A DNA stretch of 64,000 nt from Aggregicoccus sp. 17bor-14 (GTDB lineage: Bacteria > Myxococcota > Myxococcia > Myxococcales > Myxococcaceae). Positions 1 to 9,676 of the stretch are shown here, in pieces (the first letter of the stretch is position 1; every line of letters starts with the position of its first letter). A program made the position numbers and the translations under genes. The stretch covers positions 186,001-250,000 of the forward strand of contig NZ_VJZZ01000006.1 of the NCBI RefSeq assembly GCF_009659535.1, written 5' to 3'. The notes beneath the pieces were generated by a model. The model was not told the DNA's origin. It saw only the letters and a program-made list of their open reading frames with translations, and ran no database searches.

Positions 1-1
1 G

Positions 2-478
<477 letters not shown>

Positions 479-484
479 AGCCCG

Positions 485-2407
485 GTGAGCGACACGCCCC
501 CCGGCCCCGGCCTGCGCATCCCCGCGCTCGCGTCCATGCTGGACGCGATGCGCCAGGGGCTGTGCGCCGTGGACCGCGAGGGGCGCGTCACCTTCGTGAA
601 CCGCGCAGCCTGCGCGCTGCTCGGAGTCACGCCCGCGCAGGTGCTGGGCCAGGGCGTGCAGCGCTTCCTCGTCGCGCCCCCCGCGCCTGGCGAGGAGGCG
701 GCGCGCGCGCGGCGGCTGAGCGGCAGCTTCGGCCAGCGCCAGACGCTCAAGCTCACGCGCGCGGACGGCGCGCCGCTCACCGTGGCGTACGTGGTGGACC
801 CGCTCGTGGAGGGGGGCGAGCGCGTGGGCGCGCTCGTGTCGTTCGAGGACGTGACGGAGCGCGAGCGCACCGAGGGGCAGCTGCGCGAGGCGCAGCGCAC
901 GCTCTCCACGCTGATGGCGAACCTGCCCGGCATCGCGTACCGCTGCCAGAACAACCGCGACTGGACGATGGAGTTCATGAGCGAGGGCACGCTCGCGCTC
1001 ACCGGCTACCCGCCCGAGCGCTTCCTGGGCCCCGGCGGGCTCTCCTTCAACACGATCATCCACCCGGAGGACCAGGCCGACACCTGGGAGCGGGTGCAGG
1101 CGGCGCTCGCCCGGCGCGCGCCCTTCCAGCTCACCTATCGCCTGCGCTGCCGCGACGGGAGCGAGCGCTGGGTGTGGGAGCAGGGGCGCGGCGTGTGGAG
1201 TGCGGACGGGCGGCTGCTCGCGCTCGAGGGCTTCATCACCGACATCACCGAGCGCAAGCAGATCGAGGCGCGGCTGGTGGCGAGCGACCGCATGGCCAGC
1301 GTGGGCATGCTCGCGGCCGGGGTGGCGCACGAGATCAACAACCCGCTCGCCTACGTGCAGGCGAACGTGGGCTTCGTCTCGGACGTGCTCGCGCGCGAGG
1401 GCAGGGCGCTCGCGCCCGCGCTGGTGGAGGAGGCGCAGCAGGCCCTGCAGGAGGCGCGCGAGGGCACGCAGCGCATGCGCGACATCGTGCGCGACCTGCG
1501 CACCTTCAGCCGCGTGGACGACGCCGTCCTCGCCCCGGTGGACCTGGAGCGGGTGCTGGACAGCGCGAGCAGCATCGCCTCGAACGAGGTGCGCCACCGC
1601 GCGCGGCTGGTGCGCGTGCGCGGGGGCGTGCCGCAGGTGCTCGCGCACGAGGGGCGGCTGGTGCAGCTCTTCGTGAACCTCATCGTGAACGCCGCGCACG
1701 CGCTGCCCGAGGGGCAGGTGGAGCGCCACGAGATCCGCCTGCGCACCGCCGCCGCGCCCACGGGCGAGGCGCTGGTGGAGGTGCAGGACACCGGCAGCGG
1801 CATCGCACCCGAGCTGCTGCCCCGCCTCTTCGAGCCCTTCTTCACCACCAAGCCCGCGGGCCGCGGCACGGGGCTCGGCCTCTCCATCTGCCAGGGCATC
1901 GTGGCGGCGCTGGGCGGCAGCATCGAGGTGCAGAGCGCGGTCGGCCAGGGCAGCACCTTCCGCGTGCGCCTGCCGGCGGCTCCCGCGGCGAGCACGGCCG
2001 AGCCCGCGCCCCCGTCTCCCGCCTCGGCCCCCGCGCGCCGCGGCCGCATCCTGATCATCGACGACGAGGCCCTGGTGGGCGCGGCGCTGCGCCGCACGCT
2101 CGCGCGCGCGCACGAGGTGCACGTCACCACGCGCGCGGACGAGGCGCTGGCGCGCCTGGCCTCGGGCGAGCACTTCGACCTCATCCTCTGCGACCTGATG
2201 ATGCCGCACATGAGCGGCATGGACTTCCACGCCGCGCTCGCCGAGCGCTTCCCCGTGCTGCTGCCGCGCGTCGTCTTCCTCACCGGCGGCGGCTTCACCC
2301 CGCGCGCCCGCGCCTTCCTCGAGGCCGTGCCCAACGCGAAGCTCGACAAGCCCTTCGACCCCGAGGCGCTCCAGGCGCTGGTGCAGGCGCGGCTGCAGGG
2401 CGCGTAG
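485..2407 (+). CDS. Hybrid sensor histidine kinase with two PAS domains and a C-terminal receiver
   Basis: This 640-residue protein has no membrane segment, so it is probably a cytoplasmic sensor. Order: PAS 1 about residues 15-125, PAS 2 about 140-255, dimerisation domain with phospho-acceptor His282 in AHEINNPL, ATPase domain about 385-497 (N-box VNLIVNAAHAL, DTGSGI, GTGLGL), an Ala/Pro linker, and a receiver about 520-640. The receiver keeps Asp570 and Lys622, so it should accept phosphate. The start is GTG, seven bases after the upstream stop. No response regulator with an output domain lies next to it, so its partner is elsewhere, as is common for myxobacterial orphan kinases. The signal sensed is unknown. 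Confidence 0.88.
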   Translation: MSDTPPGPGLRIPALASMLDAMRQGLCAVDREGRVTFVNRAACALLGVTPAQVLGQGVQRFLVAPPAPGEEAARARRLSGSFGQRQTLKLTRADGAPLTVAYVVDPLVEGGERVGALVSFEDVTERERTEGQLREAQRTLSTLMANLPGIAYRCQNNRDWTMEFMSEGTLALTGYPPERFLGPGGLSFNTIIHPEDQADTWERVQAALARRAPFQLTYRLRCRDGSERWVWEQGRGVWSADGRLLALEGFITDITERKQIEARLVASDRMASVGMLAAGVAHEINNPLAYVQANVGFVSDVLAREGRALAPALVEEAQQALQEAREGTQRMRDIVRDLRTFSRVDDAVLAPVDLERVLDSASSIASNEVRHRARLVRVRGGVPQVLAHEGRLVQLFVNLIVNAAHALPEGQVERHEIRLRTAAAPTGEALVEVQDTGSGIAPELLPRLFEPFFTTKPAGRGTGLGLSICQGIVAALGGSIEVQSAVGQGSTFRVRLPAAPAASTAEPAPPSPASAPARRGRILIIDDEALVGAALRRTLARAHEVHVTTRADEALARLASGEHFDLILCDLMMPHMSGMDFHAALAERFPVLLPRVVFLTGGGFTPRARAFLEAVPNAKLDKPFDPEALQALVQARLQGA

Positions 2408-2513
2408 GCGCACTCCCCCGCGCTCGTTCGCCCGCTGGGCCGCCGGGCCGGGGAGCCGTGGACGCCCGTGCGGGGGGCTGCGTACCTTTGGCTGCCTGCT
2501 TGGAGGCGCGAAC

Positions 2514-3674
2514 GTGAACGTCGTCTTCCTCTCCCCGCACTTCCCGCCGCAGTACCCGCACTTCGTCTCGGCGCTGCGCGAGCGCGGGGTGCGCGTGCTG
2601 GGAGTGGGGGATGCGCCGCAGGACTCCCTGCCGGGCGAGCTGCGGGGCGCGCTCGCCGAGTACTACTACGTGCCGAGCCTCGGGGACGCGGACGCACTGC
2701 TGCGCGCGGTGGGCTACTTCACCTGGCGCCACGGGCGCATCGCGCGCATCGAGAGCCTCAACGAGAGCTGGCTCGCGGTGGAGGCGGAGCTGCGCGAGGC
2801 CTTCCACGTGCCGGGGCTGCTGCCCGCGGACCTCGAGCGGCTGCGCACCAAGGCCGGCATGGCGCGCGTCTTCGAGGAGGCCGGGGTCCCGCACCCGCCC
2901 ACCCTGCGCGTGAGGGACCCCGCGGGGCTCAAGGCCTTCGCCGCGCGCGTGGGCTACCCGCTGGTGCTCAAGCCCAACGTGGGCGTGGGCGCGGCGCAGA
3001 CCTTCGGCGTGGCGAGCGACGCGGAGGTGGACCGGGCGCTCGCGGGCAGCGTGGGCGACCGCGTGGCGCAGCCCTACGTGAAGGGCACCATCGTCACCTA
3101 CGACGGCATGGTGGACCGCGAGGGCGAGCCCTTCTTCTCGCTCAGCCACGAGTACAGCGACGGCGTGATGGAGACGGTGAACGAGGCGCGCGACATCTCC
3201 TTCTGGAGCCTCAAGAGCACCCCGCCCGAGCTCGAGCGCCTCGGGCGCGCCTGCCTGCGCGCGCTGGGGCTGCGCGAGCGCTGGTTCCATCTCGAGTTCT
3301 TCCGGCTCGCAGACGGCTCGTACGTCGCGCTCGAGGCGAACCTGCGCCCGCCCGGCGCCTTCATGACGGACATGATGAACTACGCCTGCGACGTGGACGT
3401 GTACCGGCTGTGGGCGCGCCTGGTGACGGGCGACCTGATGAAGGGCTTCAGCTACACGCCGCGCTCCCACATCTGCCACAGCGCGCGCCGCGCCGAGCGC
3501 GCCTACCGCCTGGACACCGGCGAGCTGCTGGGGCGGCTCGGGGACCGGCTCGTGCTGCACCGCACGCTGCCCTCCGTGTACCACGCGGCCATGGGCCACG
3601 AGATGTACCTCACCCGCCACGCGGACCTGCAGGACCTGCGCGAGTGCGTGCGCATTATCCAGGCTCGCGCCTAA
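2514..3674 (+). CDS. Lone ATP-grasp domain ligase
   Basis: This 386-residue protein resembles the ATP-grasp half of carbamoyl-phosphate synthase or biotin carboxylase. Such enzymes activate a carboxylate as an acyl phosphate and join it to an amine or other nucleophile. The N-terminal 100 residues form a Rossmann-like pre-ATP-grasp part (MNVVFLSPHFPP). The central region has the nucleotide-binding strand YPLVLKPNVGVGA. Near residues 260-285 FHLEFF and ALEANLRPPG supply the metal-binding Glu/Asn pattern. No biotin carrier, amidotransferase or carrier-protein gene is adjacent, so the substrate cannot be inferred. Its stop overlaps the stop of the convergent downstream gene in the bases CTAA. 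Confidence 0.75.
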   Translation: MNVVFLSPHFPPQYPHFVSALRERGVRVLGVGDAPQDSLPGELRGALAEYYYVPSLGDADALLRAVGYFTWRHGRIARIESLNESWLAVEAELREAFHVPGLLPADLERLRTKAGMARVFEEAGVPHPPTLRVRDPAGLKAFAARVGYPLVLKPNVGVGAAQTFGVASDAEVDRALAGSVGDRVAQPYVKGTIVTYDGMVDREGEPFFSLSHEYSDGVMETVNEARDISFWSLKSTPPELERLGRACLRALGLRERWFHLEFFRLADGSYVALEANLRPPGAFMTDMMNYACDVDVYRLWARLVTGDLMKGFSYTPRSHICHSARRAERAYRLDTGELLGRLGDRLVLHRTLPSVYHAAMGHEMYLTRHADLQDLRECVRIIQARA

Positions 3675-4261
3675 CCAGGCGCGCGCGTGAGCCCATCGCC
3701 CCAGCGCAGCTCGTAGAGGGTGTGCGCCTCGCCCAGCTCCAGCGCCCGCGCGCGCGGCTCCTTCGCCCCGGCCTCGCGCAGCAGCGCCTCGAGCACCCCC
3801 TCCAGGTAGCCCGGGGTGCCGAGCGCCGCGTTGTGCCACAGCTCGAAGTGGCAGGGCCCGCGCTCGAGGACCTCGACGCGGCTCCAGTTGTCCGTGCTGG
3901 CGAGCAGCTGCGGGATGCGCAGCACCGTGCGGCGCGGGCCCAGCATGCGGGTGAGCACCCCGATCGCCCGCCCCACCAGCGTGTGGCTGTAGCCCTCGGT
4001 GGTGCGCGCCCCCAGCGCGCGGAAGGCCTGCTCGGGGGGCTGGCCCGGGTACAGCTCCTCGATGATGGCCCACAGGCAGTGCAGCCACACCGGGAGCGGG
4101 TAGGCGGGCAGGAGCGGCCGCTCCACGTCCACCCCGATGCGCTGCAGCCGCGCGCGCAAGCCCGGCGGTACCTGCCCCTGCAGCCCGTGGCGCAGGAGCC
4201 CCTCCACCACGCTGCCGTAGGTGAGGCGCTCGCGGGGCTCCTTCCGGCCGCCCGTGCCCAC
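3671..4261 (-). CDS. TIGR02265/DUF2378 family protein, second of a tandem pair
   Basis: This 196-residue protein belongs to the paralogous family first defined in Myxococcus xanthus (TIGR02265, DUF2378), whose function is unknown. Family hallmarks are the opening ERLTYGSVVEGLLRHGL, the IGVDVERPLLPAYPL segment, and EGYSHTLVGRAI. It aligns along its whole length with the gene just upstream. The start is chosen as GTG at 4259-4261, six bases after the upstream TGA; longer forms would run through the neighbour in another frame. No signal peptide or membrane helix is visible. The pair is probably co-transcribed. Biochemical role unknown. Confidence 0.75.
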   Translation of the reverse strand: MGTGGRKEPRERLTYGSVVEGLLRHGLQGQVPPGLRARLQRIGVDVERPLLPAYPLPVWLHCLWAIIEELYPGQPPEQAFRALGARTTEGYSHTLVGRAIGVLTRMLGPRRTVLRIPQLLASTDNWSRVEVLERGPCHFELWHNAALGTPGYLEGVLEALLREAGAKEPRARALELGEAHTLYELRWGDGLTRAPG

Positions 4262-4266
4262 GGCGC

Positions 4267-4833
4267 TCACCCCGCCCAGCGCAGCGAGAAGCGCGTGTGG
4301 CCGTCGCCGCGCTCCAGCTCCTGCACCTGTGGCTCGCGCGCGCCGGAGAGCCCGAGCAGCGCCTCCATCAGCCCCTCCGCGTAGCCCGGCATGTCGACCT
4401 CCGAGTTCATGCGCAGCTCGTAGTGCGCGGGCGCGAGCTCCAGCAGCTCGGCGCGGGTGTAGTTGTCCCCCGAGGCGAGCAGGTGCGGCAGCCGGTGCAC
4501 CATGCGCCGCGGCCCCATCATGCGCGCCACCGCGTAGAGCGCGTGGCCCACCACGGTGTGGCCGTAGCCCTCCGCGTGGCGCACCGCAAGTGCCCGCAGG
4601 GCCCGCTCCAGCGGCTCGCCCGGGTACAGCTCCTCGGCCACCGCGCGCAGGCAGTGCATCCACATGGGCACGGGGTAGGCGGGAAGCAGCGGCCGGTCCA
4701 CGTCCACCCCGATGTGGCGCAGCCGCTCCTTGAGCACCAGCGGCAGCGGCTCCTGCACCCCGTGGCGCAAGAGCCCCTCCACGACGCTCGCGTAGACGAG
4801 GCGCTCGGAGGGCTCGGGGCGGCGCATCGGCAT
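4267..4833 (-). CDS. TIGR02265/DUF2378 family protein, first of a tandem pair
   Basis: This 188-residue protein is a close paralog of the following gene: both share ERLxYxSVVEGLLRHG, IGVDVxRPLLPAYPxP, EELYPGxPxExAxRALxxRxxEGY and GPRRxVxRxPxLLAS. The family is largely confined to Myxococcales and has many copies per genome. Its function is unknown; proposed links to motility or development are only contextual. The arrangement looks like a local duplication, with divergence concentrated in the C-terminal third. It starts 16 bases after the stop of the upstream esterase gene on the same strand and could share its transcript. Confidence 0.78.
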   Translation of the reverse strand: MPMRRPEPSERLVYASVVEGLLRHGVQEPLPLVLKERLRHIGVDVDRPLLPAYPVPMWMHCLRAVAEELYPGEPLERALRALAVRHAEGYGHTVVGHALYAVARMMGPRRMVHRLPHLLASGDNYTRAELLELAPAHYELRMNSEVDMPGYAEGLMEALLGLSGAREPQVQELERGDGHTRFSLRWAG

Positions 4834-4849
4834 CGGGGGGGGCCTCGCT

Positions 4850-5623
4850 TCAGCTCAGCAGCCAGCGCAGCGCGAGCGGGAGCCGGCGCTGCCAGTCGCG
4901 CTCGTGGTGGATGCCGCCCGGCTCCAGCACGAGGAACAGCTCGTGGTCCCCGTAGCCCAGGCGGCGCAGGTGGTGGAAGAAGTCGCGCGTGGCCTCGCCG
5001 TAGTTGAGCGGCATGCCGCCCGCCTCGATGTGCTCGTTGCTCCCGGCATCCAGGTAGATGCGGCTCCACTGGCGCGAGTGCTGCTGCCAGGCGTGGAAGA
5101 GCCGGCCCTCGCTCCACATCACCGTGGGGCTCATCCCGCCCACGCGGCCGAACACGTGCGGGTAGGCGAGGCCGAGGTAGAGCGAGATGAGCCCGCCGAG
5201 GCTCGAGCCGATGACGGCGGTGGACTCGGGGCCGGGCCGCGTGCGGTAGGTGCGGTCCACCCAGGGCTTGAGGTGCTCCACGAGGAAGCGCGCGTACTCG
5301 GGGCCGCGGGCCTTGATGCCGGCGCGCGGCTCGTCCCAGGGCGAGTACTCGGCGAGCCGCCCGGCCCCCGAGTCGATGCCCACGATGAGCCAGGGCTCGA
5401 GCCGGCCCTCGCCTGCCAGCCGCTCGATGGCGGTGTTCGCGCACCAGGTGTCGTAGGTGGCGCTCTCGGGGTGGGCGAAGACGTTCTGCCCGTCCTGCAT
5501 GTAGAGGACGGGGACGCGGCGGCCCGGCTCGGCGTCGTAGGCATCCGGCGTGTAGATGCGCACCGTGCGGGCGAAGCCCTCGGGCGGGGAGTGGAAGTCT
5601 CGGAGGATGTGCACGTGGCCCAT
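4850..5623 (-). CDS. Alpha/beta-hydrolase of the esterase D / Fes type
   Basis: This 257-residue serine hydrolase resembles the putative esterase family (PF00756) that includes ferric-enterobactin esterase and S-formylglutathione hydrolase. The nucleophile elbow is GSSLGG, preceded by RTYRTRPGPESTAVI. Earlier landmarks are VLYMQDGQNVF and WLIVGIDSG, and the catalytic His is probably in PGGIHHERDW near the C-terminus. There is no signal peptide, so it is likely cytoplasmic. ATG at 5621-5623 is chosen because longer versions would overlap the divergent aminopeptidase gene. The substrate cannot be told from sequence; no siderophore genes are close by. Confidence 0.8.
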   Translation of the reverse strand: MGHVHILRDFHSPPEGFARTVRIYTPDAYDAEPGRRVPVLYMQDGQNVFAHPESATYDTWCANTAIERLAGEGRLEPWLIVGIDSGAGRLAEYSPWDEPRAGIKARGPEYARFLVEHLKPWVDRTYRTRPGPESTAVIGSSLGGLISLYLGLAYPHVFGRVGGMSPTVMWSEGRLFHAWQQHSRQWSRIYLDAGSNEHIEAGGMPLNYGEATRDFFHHLRRLGYGDHELFLVLEPGGIHHERDWQRRLPLALRWLLS

Positions 5624-5738
5624 GGGGAGAGGCCACCGTAGAGCACGGCTGGGCTCCCGCGCCAACGCGCCCGCGGACCCATCGACTGTTGTCCGTACAC
5701 CCGAGGACCAGGCGGGCTGACATACTCGGACCCACGCC

Positions 5739-7121
5739 ATGCTCTCTCTGCCCACTGCCACCACCCGCCTCGCCCTGCAGGAGCGCCGCGCGCGCCTGCA
5801 GGGGCTGCTGGGCCGCGCGCCCGCGCTGCTCGCCTCGGGCAAGCCCCGCGCGCGCAACTACGCCGCCCAGCAGTTCCCCTTCCGCGCGACGAGCCACTTC
5901 CTCTACCTCTTCGCGCTGCCCCACCCGGACGCGCTCGCGTACTGGGACGGGGAGGGCTGGACGCTGTACCTGCCGCCGCCCGCCGAGGACGACGCGCTGT
6001 GGGAGGGCAGCGTGCCGGGCTTCTTCGAGATCTCCCAGGCGGTGGGCGTGCCGGTGCGCGAGCGCACCCAGCTCGCCACGCAGCTGCCCGCGGCCACCGC
6101 GACGCTGCCCGCGCCGGACATGGAGACGAACGCCGAGCTCTCGCGGCTGCTGGGGCGCGAGGTGCGCTACGGGCGGCTCGCGGCGCAGGACGAGAAGCTC
6201 GCGGACGCGCTCATCGCGCTGCGCCTGCGCCACGACGCGGAAGGCGCGCGCGAGATGCGCCTCGCCGCGGACGTGACGCGCGAGGCGCACGCCGCGGGGC
6301 TCGCCGCCACCCGCCCCGGCGTCACCGAGGCCCAGGTGCGCGCCGCGATGGAGGCGGCCATCCTCGCGCGCAACGTGGAGCCGGCCTACAGCCCCATCGT
6401 CACCGTGCACGGCGAGGTGCTGCACAACCACCACTACGGGCACACGCTGCAGGACGGGGAGCTGCTGCTCGCGGACGTGGGCGCGGAGAGCCCCGGCGGC
6501 TGGGCGGGAGACGTGACGCGCACCTGGCCGGTGAGCGGCCGCTTCTCCACGACGCAGCGCGCGCTCTACGACGTGGTCCTGCGCGCCCAGGAGGCCACGG
6601 TGGCGGCGGTGCGCCCGGGCGCGCGCTACCGCGACCTGCACCAGCTCGCGCACCGCGAGCTCACCGCGGGGCTGGTGGCGCTGGGCATCCTGGTGGGCGA
6701 GGTGGACGCGCTGGTGAACGACGGGGTGAGCGCGCTGCTCTTCCCGCACGGCGTGGGCCACCTCATCGGCCTGGACGTGCACGACATGGAGGACCTGGGA
6801 GACCGCGCGGGCTACGCACCGGGGCGCACGCGCCCGCAGGGCTTCGGGCACCGCTACCTGCGGCTGGACCGGGACCTGGAGCCGGGGATGTGCGTCACCA
6901 TCGAGCCGGGGCTCTACCTGGTGCCCGCCATCCTGGACAACCCGGCCCTCACCCGGCGCGCCGGGGACCGGCTGAATCGCCAGCGCCTCGCCGAGTTCGG
7001 CGACGTGCGCGGCATCCGCATCGAGGACGACGTGCTCGTCACCGAGACGGGCCACGAGGTGCTCACCGGCCGCATCCCGAAGAACCCGGACATCATCGAG
7101 TCCGAGATGGCGCGCCGTTAG
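5739..7121 (+). CDS. pepP: Xaa-Pro aminopeptidase (M24B family)
   Basis: This 460-residue metallopeptidase is predicted to remove N-terminal residues that precede proline. The N-terminal creatinase-like domain (about 1-175) carries FPFRATSHFLYL and the C-terminal pita-bread domain follows. The five metal ligands of the family are recognisable: Asp in LLADVGAE, Asp in GDVTRTW, His in PHGVGHLIGLDVHD, Glu in TIEPGLYL, and Glu in GIRIEDDVLVT. Length fits PepP. It is cytoplasmic and divergent from the esterase gene, with about 115 bp between them that may hold both promoters. A dispersed hairpin repeat lies 30 bp after the stop and could act as a terminator. Confidence 0.88.
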   Translation: MLSLPTATTRLALQERRARLQGLLGRAPALLASGKPRARNYAAQQFPFRATSHFLYLFALPHPDALAYWDGEGWTLYLPPPAEDDALWEGSVPGFFEISQAVGVPVRERTQLATQLPAATATLPAPDMETNAELSRLLGREVRYGRLAAQDEKLADALIALRLRHDAEGAREMRLAADVTREAHAAGLAATRPGVTEAQVRAAMEAAILARNVEPAYSPIVTVHGEVLHNHHYGHTLQDGELLLADVGAESPGGWAGDVTRTWPVSGRFSTTQRALYDVVLRAQEATVAAVRPGARYRDLHQLAHRELTAGLVALGILVGEVDALVNDGVSALLFPHGVGHLIGLDVHDMEDLGDRAGYAPGRTRPQGFGHRYLRLDRDLEPGMCVTIEPGLYLVPAILDNPALTRRAGDRLNRQRLAEFGDVRGIRIEDDVLVTETGHEVLTGRIPKNPDIIESEMARR

Positions 7122-7153
7122 CTAGATGTTGCTGAGTTGCATCTGAGTGAAGG

Positions 7154-7181
7154 TCCCCTCTCCCCTGGGAGAGGGTGAGGG
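7154..7181 (-). repeat. Dispersed CCCTCACCC / GGGAGAGGG hairpin repeat, copy 1 (short form)
   Basis: Read on the minus strand this is a CCCTCACC-CTCTCCC-AGGGGAGAGGGGAC element with a strong hairpin (CCTCTCCC/GGGAGAGG). It lies between the convergent ends of the M24 aminopeptidase gene and the permease gene. Compared with copies 2, 4 and 5 it lacks the inner GACC or GGCC segment. Confidence 0.7.
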
Positions 7182-7201
7182 ATGAAGGTTCCCCACCCGC
7201 G

Positions 7202-9607
7202 TCACCCGTCGCGCCGCAGCGCCTCGCCCGGCGCCACGCGCGTGGCCCCGCGCGCTGGCACCCAGCTCGCGGCAAGTCCCGTGAGCAGCAGCAGCGAGGG
7301 CGCGAGCACGAAGATGAGCGGGTCATACGCCGACACGCCGTACAGCATCGTGGAGAGCGCGCGTGCCACGGCCAGCGCGCCCACGAGCCCCACGCACAGC
7401 CCCACCGCCGTGAGCCGCAGCCCCTGGCCCACCACGAGCCGCAGCAGGCGCGAGGACGTCGCCCCCAGCGCGCTGCGGATGCCCAGCTCGCGGGTGCGCT
7501 GCGCCACCCAGAAGGCGAGCAGGCCGTAGAGGCCGACGGCCGCGAGCACCAGCGCGAGCAGCGCGAAGGCCGCGAGCAGCCCCGTCACCACGCGCGTCTG
7601 CGCGGCGCTCTCCTCCACGAGCGTGGAGAGCGGCTGCGCCTGCACGAAGCGCAGCTCCTCGCTCGCCGTCCGCGCCTCCTCCCGCAGCAGTCGGAGGAGC
7701 TGGGTCTCGGGCAGCGCGGACTTCACCGCGAAGCTCATCCTGTCCGACAGGTCCTCGTTCGCGGGCACGTAGATGTCACCCCCGGGCGCCGACGAGAGCC
7801 GCTCCATCGGCACGTCGTCCACCACGCCCAGCACCTCGCGAGGCGCGTCCTCGCCGGAGAGCCATAGGTGGCTGCCCACGGCCTCGAGGCCCGCGAGGTG
7901 ACGGCGCGCGAAGGTCTCCGACACCACCACGCCGCGCGCACCCGGGACCGTGTCCAGCAGTCGCCCGGACTTGAGCGCGATGCCCAGCGCCCGGAAGTAA
8001 CCCTCACTCGCGCGCACCAGCCCCGCGCGCAGCTCCGAGGGCTCGTCCGTGGGTGCAGCCCCATCCACGCGGAAGACGGTGGACGGACGCCACATCTCGC
8101 CGGAGAGGGGCAGGGAGCGGGTGAAGCCCACCGCCGTCACGCCGGGCAGGGCCTCCATGCGCGCGGAGAGCTCGCGCATCGCGCGCGCCGCGTCGCTCGG
8201 GCGGGGATACCTGCTGTCCGGGAAGTACACCTCGCCCACCGTGACGCCCTCGGGAATGAAGCCCAGCGGCACGTGCTGCAGCTTCCAGGCGCTGCGCAGC
8301 ATCAGCCCCGCGCCCACCAGTGGCACCATCGCGAGCGAGAGCTGCACCACGACGAGCAGCGAGCGGGTGAGACCCAGCGCCGTGGCCCGGGTGCCGCGCA
8401 CCGTGGGAGCGAGCGCGCCCCGGGCATCTCCGCGCGAGAGGTGCAGCGCGGGCAGCAGGCCCACGCCCACCGCGACGGCGACGGAGAGCAGCACCGCGAT
8501 GGCCAGCACGAAGGGCTCCACCCCGGAGCCGGAGGCCAGCTGCGCCGGGACGAAGGTCTGGAGCAGCCCGCGCCCCCACACCGCGAGCAGCAGCCCCGCA
8601 GCGCCCCCGAGCAGCGCCCGCACGAGGTTCTCCACCAGCACCCCGCGCACCAGCTGTGCGCGGCTCGCCCCGAGCGCGAGCCGCACCGCCAGCTCGTGCT
8701 GGCGCGCGCTCGCCCGGGCGAGCAGGAGGTTCGTGAGGTTCGCGCAGCCCAGCAGGAGCAGCAGCGCCGCGACGGCCGTCACCAGCTGCAGCTGCGAGGC
8801 GGAGCCCGACGTCCACATCTCGCGCAGCGACTCCATGGCGACGCCCCGGAGCACCTTGCCCCGCACGCGCTCGGCGCCGAGGGCGAGCCGCGTGAGCTCC
8901 TCCTGGCCTCGGGCCGGTGAGACTCCCTGGCGCAGGCGCCCCACGACGCGCAGCGTGGTGCCCACCTCCTCGGGAGTACCCAGGACCAGCGGCTTCCAGA
9001 GCTCCGCTTCCGGCTCGTAGTGGAAAGCCGGAGGCAGCACCCCCACGACGGTGTGGGGCACGTCGTTCAGCAGCACGCTGCGGCCGAGGACGGCGGGGTC
9101 TGCGCCGAAGTCGTGCTGCCACAGCTCGTAGGAGAGCAGGACCTCGCGGTCGCGCCCCGCCACCTCCGACTCCGCGCCCCACAGCCGCCCCAGCACCGGC
9201 TGCACGCCGAGCAGCGGGAAGAAGCCGGCAGAGGCTGACGCCACCATCACCCGCGCATCGGAGGTGGGCGCGCTGAGCAACTGCCTTCCGGCCACGTAGC
9301 CCTCGATGCCGGAGAAGCTCCGCGCCCCCGAGCGCCAGGCGTTCCACACGTGCACGTTCGCCCGCTCCCACTCCTTGTGGGGCCCGGCGCCTCCGCCCGG
9401 CGTGGTGCGCTGCAGCAGCCGGTAGAGCTGCGCGCCCTCGGGGTAGGGCAGGGGGCGCCACAGCACCTGGTACACGGTGCTGAAGACGGCCGTCGTCGCC
9501 CCGATGGAGAGCGCGAGCGTGAGGAGGATGACGAGCGTGAGCGCCTTCTCGCGGCGCATCGAGCGCAGCGCGAGACGCACGTCCTGGACGAGCGGGGACA
9601 GCGGCAT
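7202..9607 (-). CDS. ADOP-type orphan ABC permease (MacB/FtsX-like, 801 aa)
   Basis: This 801-residue inner-membrane protein has the layout of duplicated orphan permeases. There is an N-terminal helix near residues 20-45 (LVILLTLALSIGATTAVFSTV), a MacB-like periplasmic domain to about residue 275, then three helices of an FtsX domain (GCANLTNLLLARASARQHELAVRLALGA). A second periplasmic region and a second FtsX core follow (RTRELGIRSALGA), ending in VAPGEALRRDG. MacB relatives couple ATP hydrolysis to export of peptides, lipids or drugs, but here no ATPase or membrane-fusion gene is adjacent. A similar gene of 817 residues lies 3 kb downstream on the same strand. Substrate unknown. Confidence 0.85.
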   Translation of the reverse strand: MPLSPLVQDVRLALRSMRREKALTLVILLTLALSIGATTAVFSTVYQVLWRPLPYPEGAQLYRLLQRTTPGGGAGPHKEWERANVHVWNAWRSGARSFSGIEGYVAGRQLLSAPTSDARVMVASASAGFFPLLGVQPVLGRLWGAESEVAGRDREVLLSYELWQHDFGADPAVLGRSVLLNDVPHTVVGVLPPAFHYEPEAELWKPLVLGTPEEVGTTLRVVGRLRQGVSPARGQEELTRLALGAERVRGKVLRGVAMESLREMWTSGSASQLQLVTAVAALLLLLGCANLTNLLLARASARQHELAVRLALGASRAQLVRGVLVENLVRALLGGAAGLLLAVWGRGLLQTFVPAQLASGSGVEPFVLAIAVLLSVAVAVGVGLLPALHLSRGDARGALAPTVRGTRATALGLTRSLLVVVQLSLAMVPLVGAGLMLRSAWKLQHVPLGFIPEGVTVGEVYFPDSRYPRPSDAARAMRELSARMEALPGVTAVGFTRSLPLSGEMWRPSTVFRVDGAAPTDEPSELRAGLVRASEGYFRALGIALKSGRLLDTVPGARGVVVSETFARRHLAGLEAVGSHLWLSGEDAPREVLGVVDDVPMERLSSAPGGDIYVPANEDLSDRMSFAVKSALPETQLLRLLREEARTASEELRFVQAQPLSTLVEESAAQTRVVTGLLAAFALLALVLAAVGLYGLLAFWVAQRTRELGIRSALGATSSRLLRLVVGQGLRLTAVGLCVGLVGALAVARALSTMLYGVSAYDPLIFVLAPSLLLLTGLAASWVPARGATRVAPGEALRRDG

Positions 9608-9676
9608 GGGGGGGAAGTGCGCGCCGGGAGGGCGGGCGGCGCGCGCGGGCCCCGAGGATGCCAGAGATGCGCGCGG

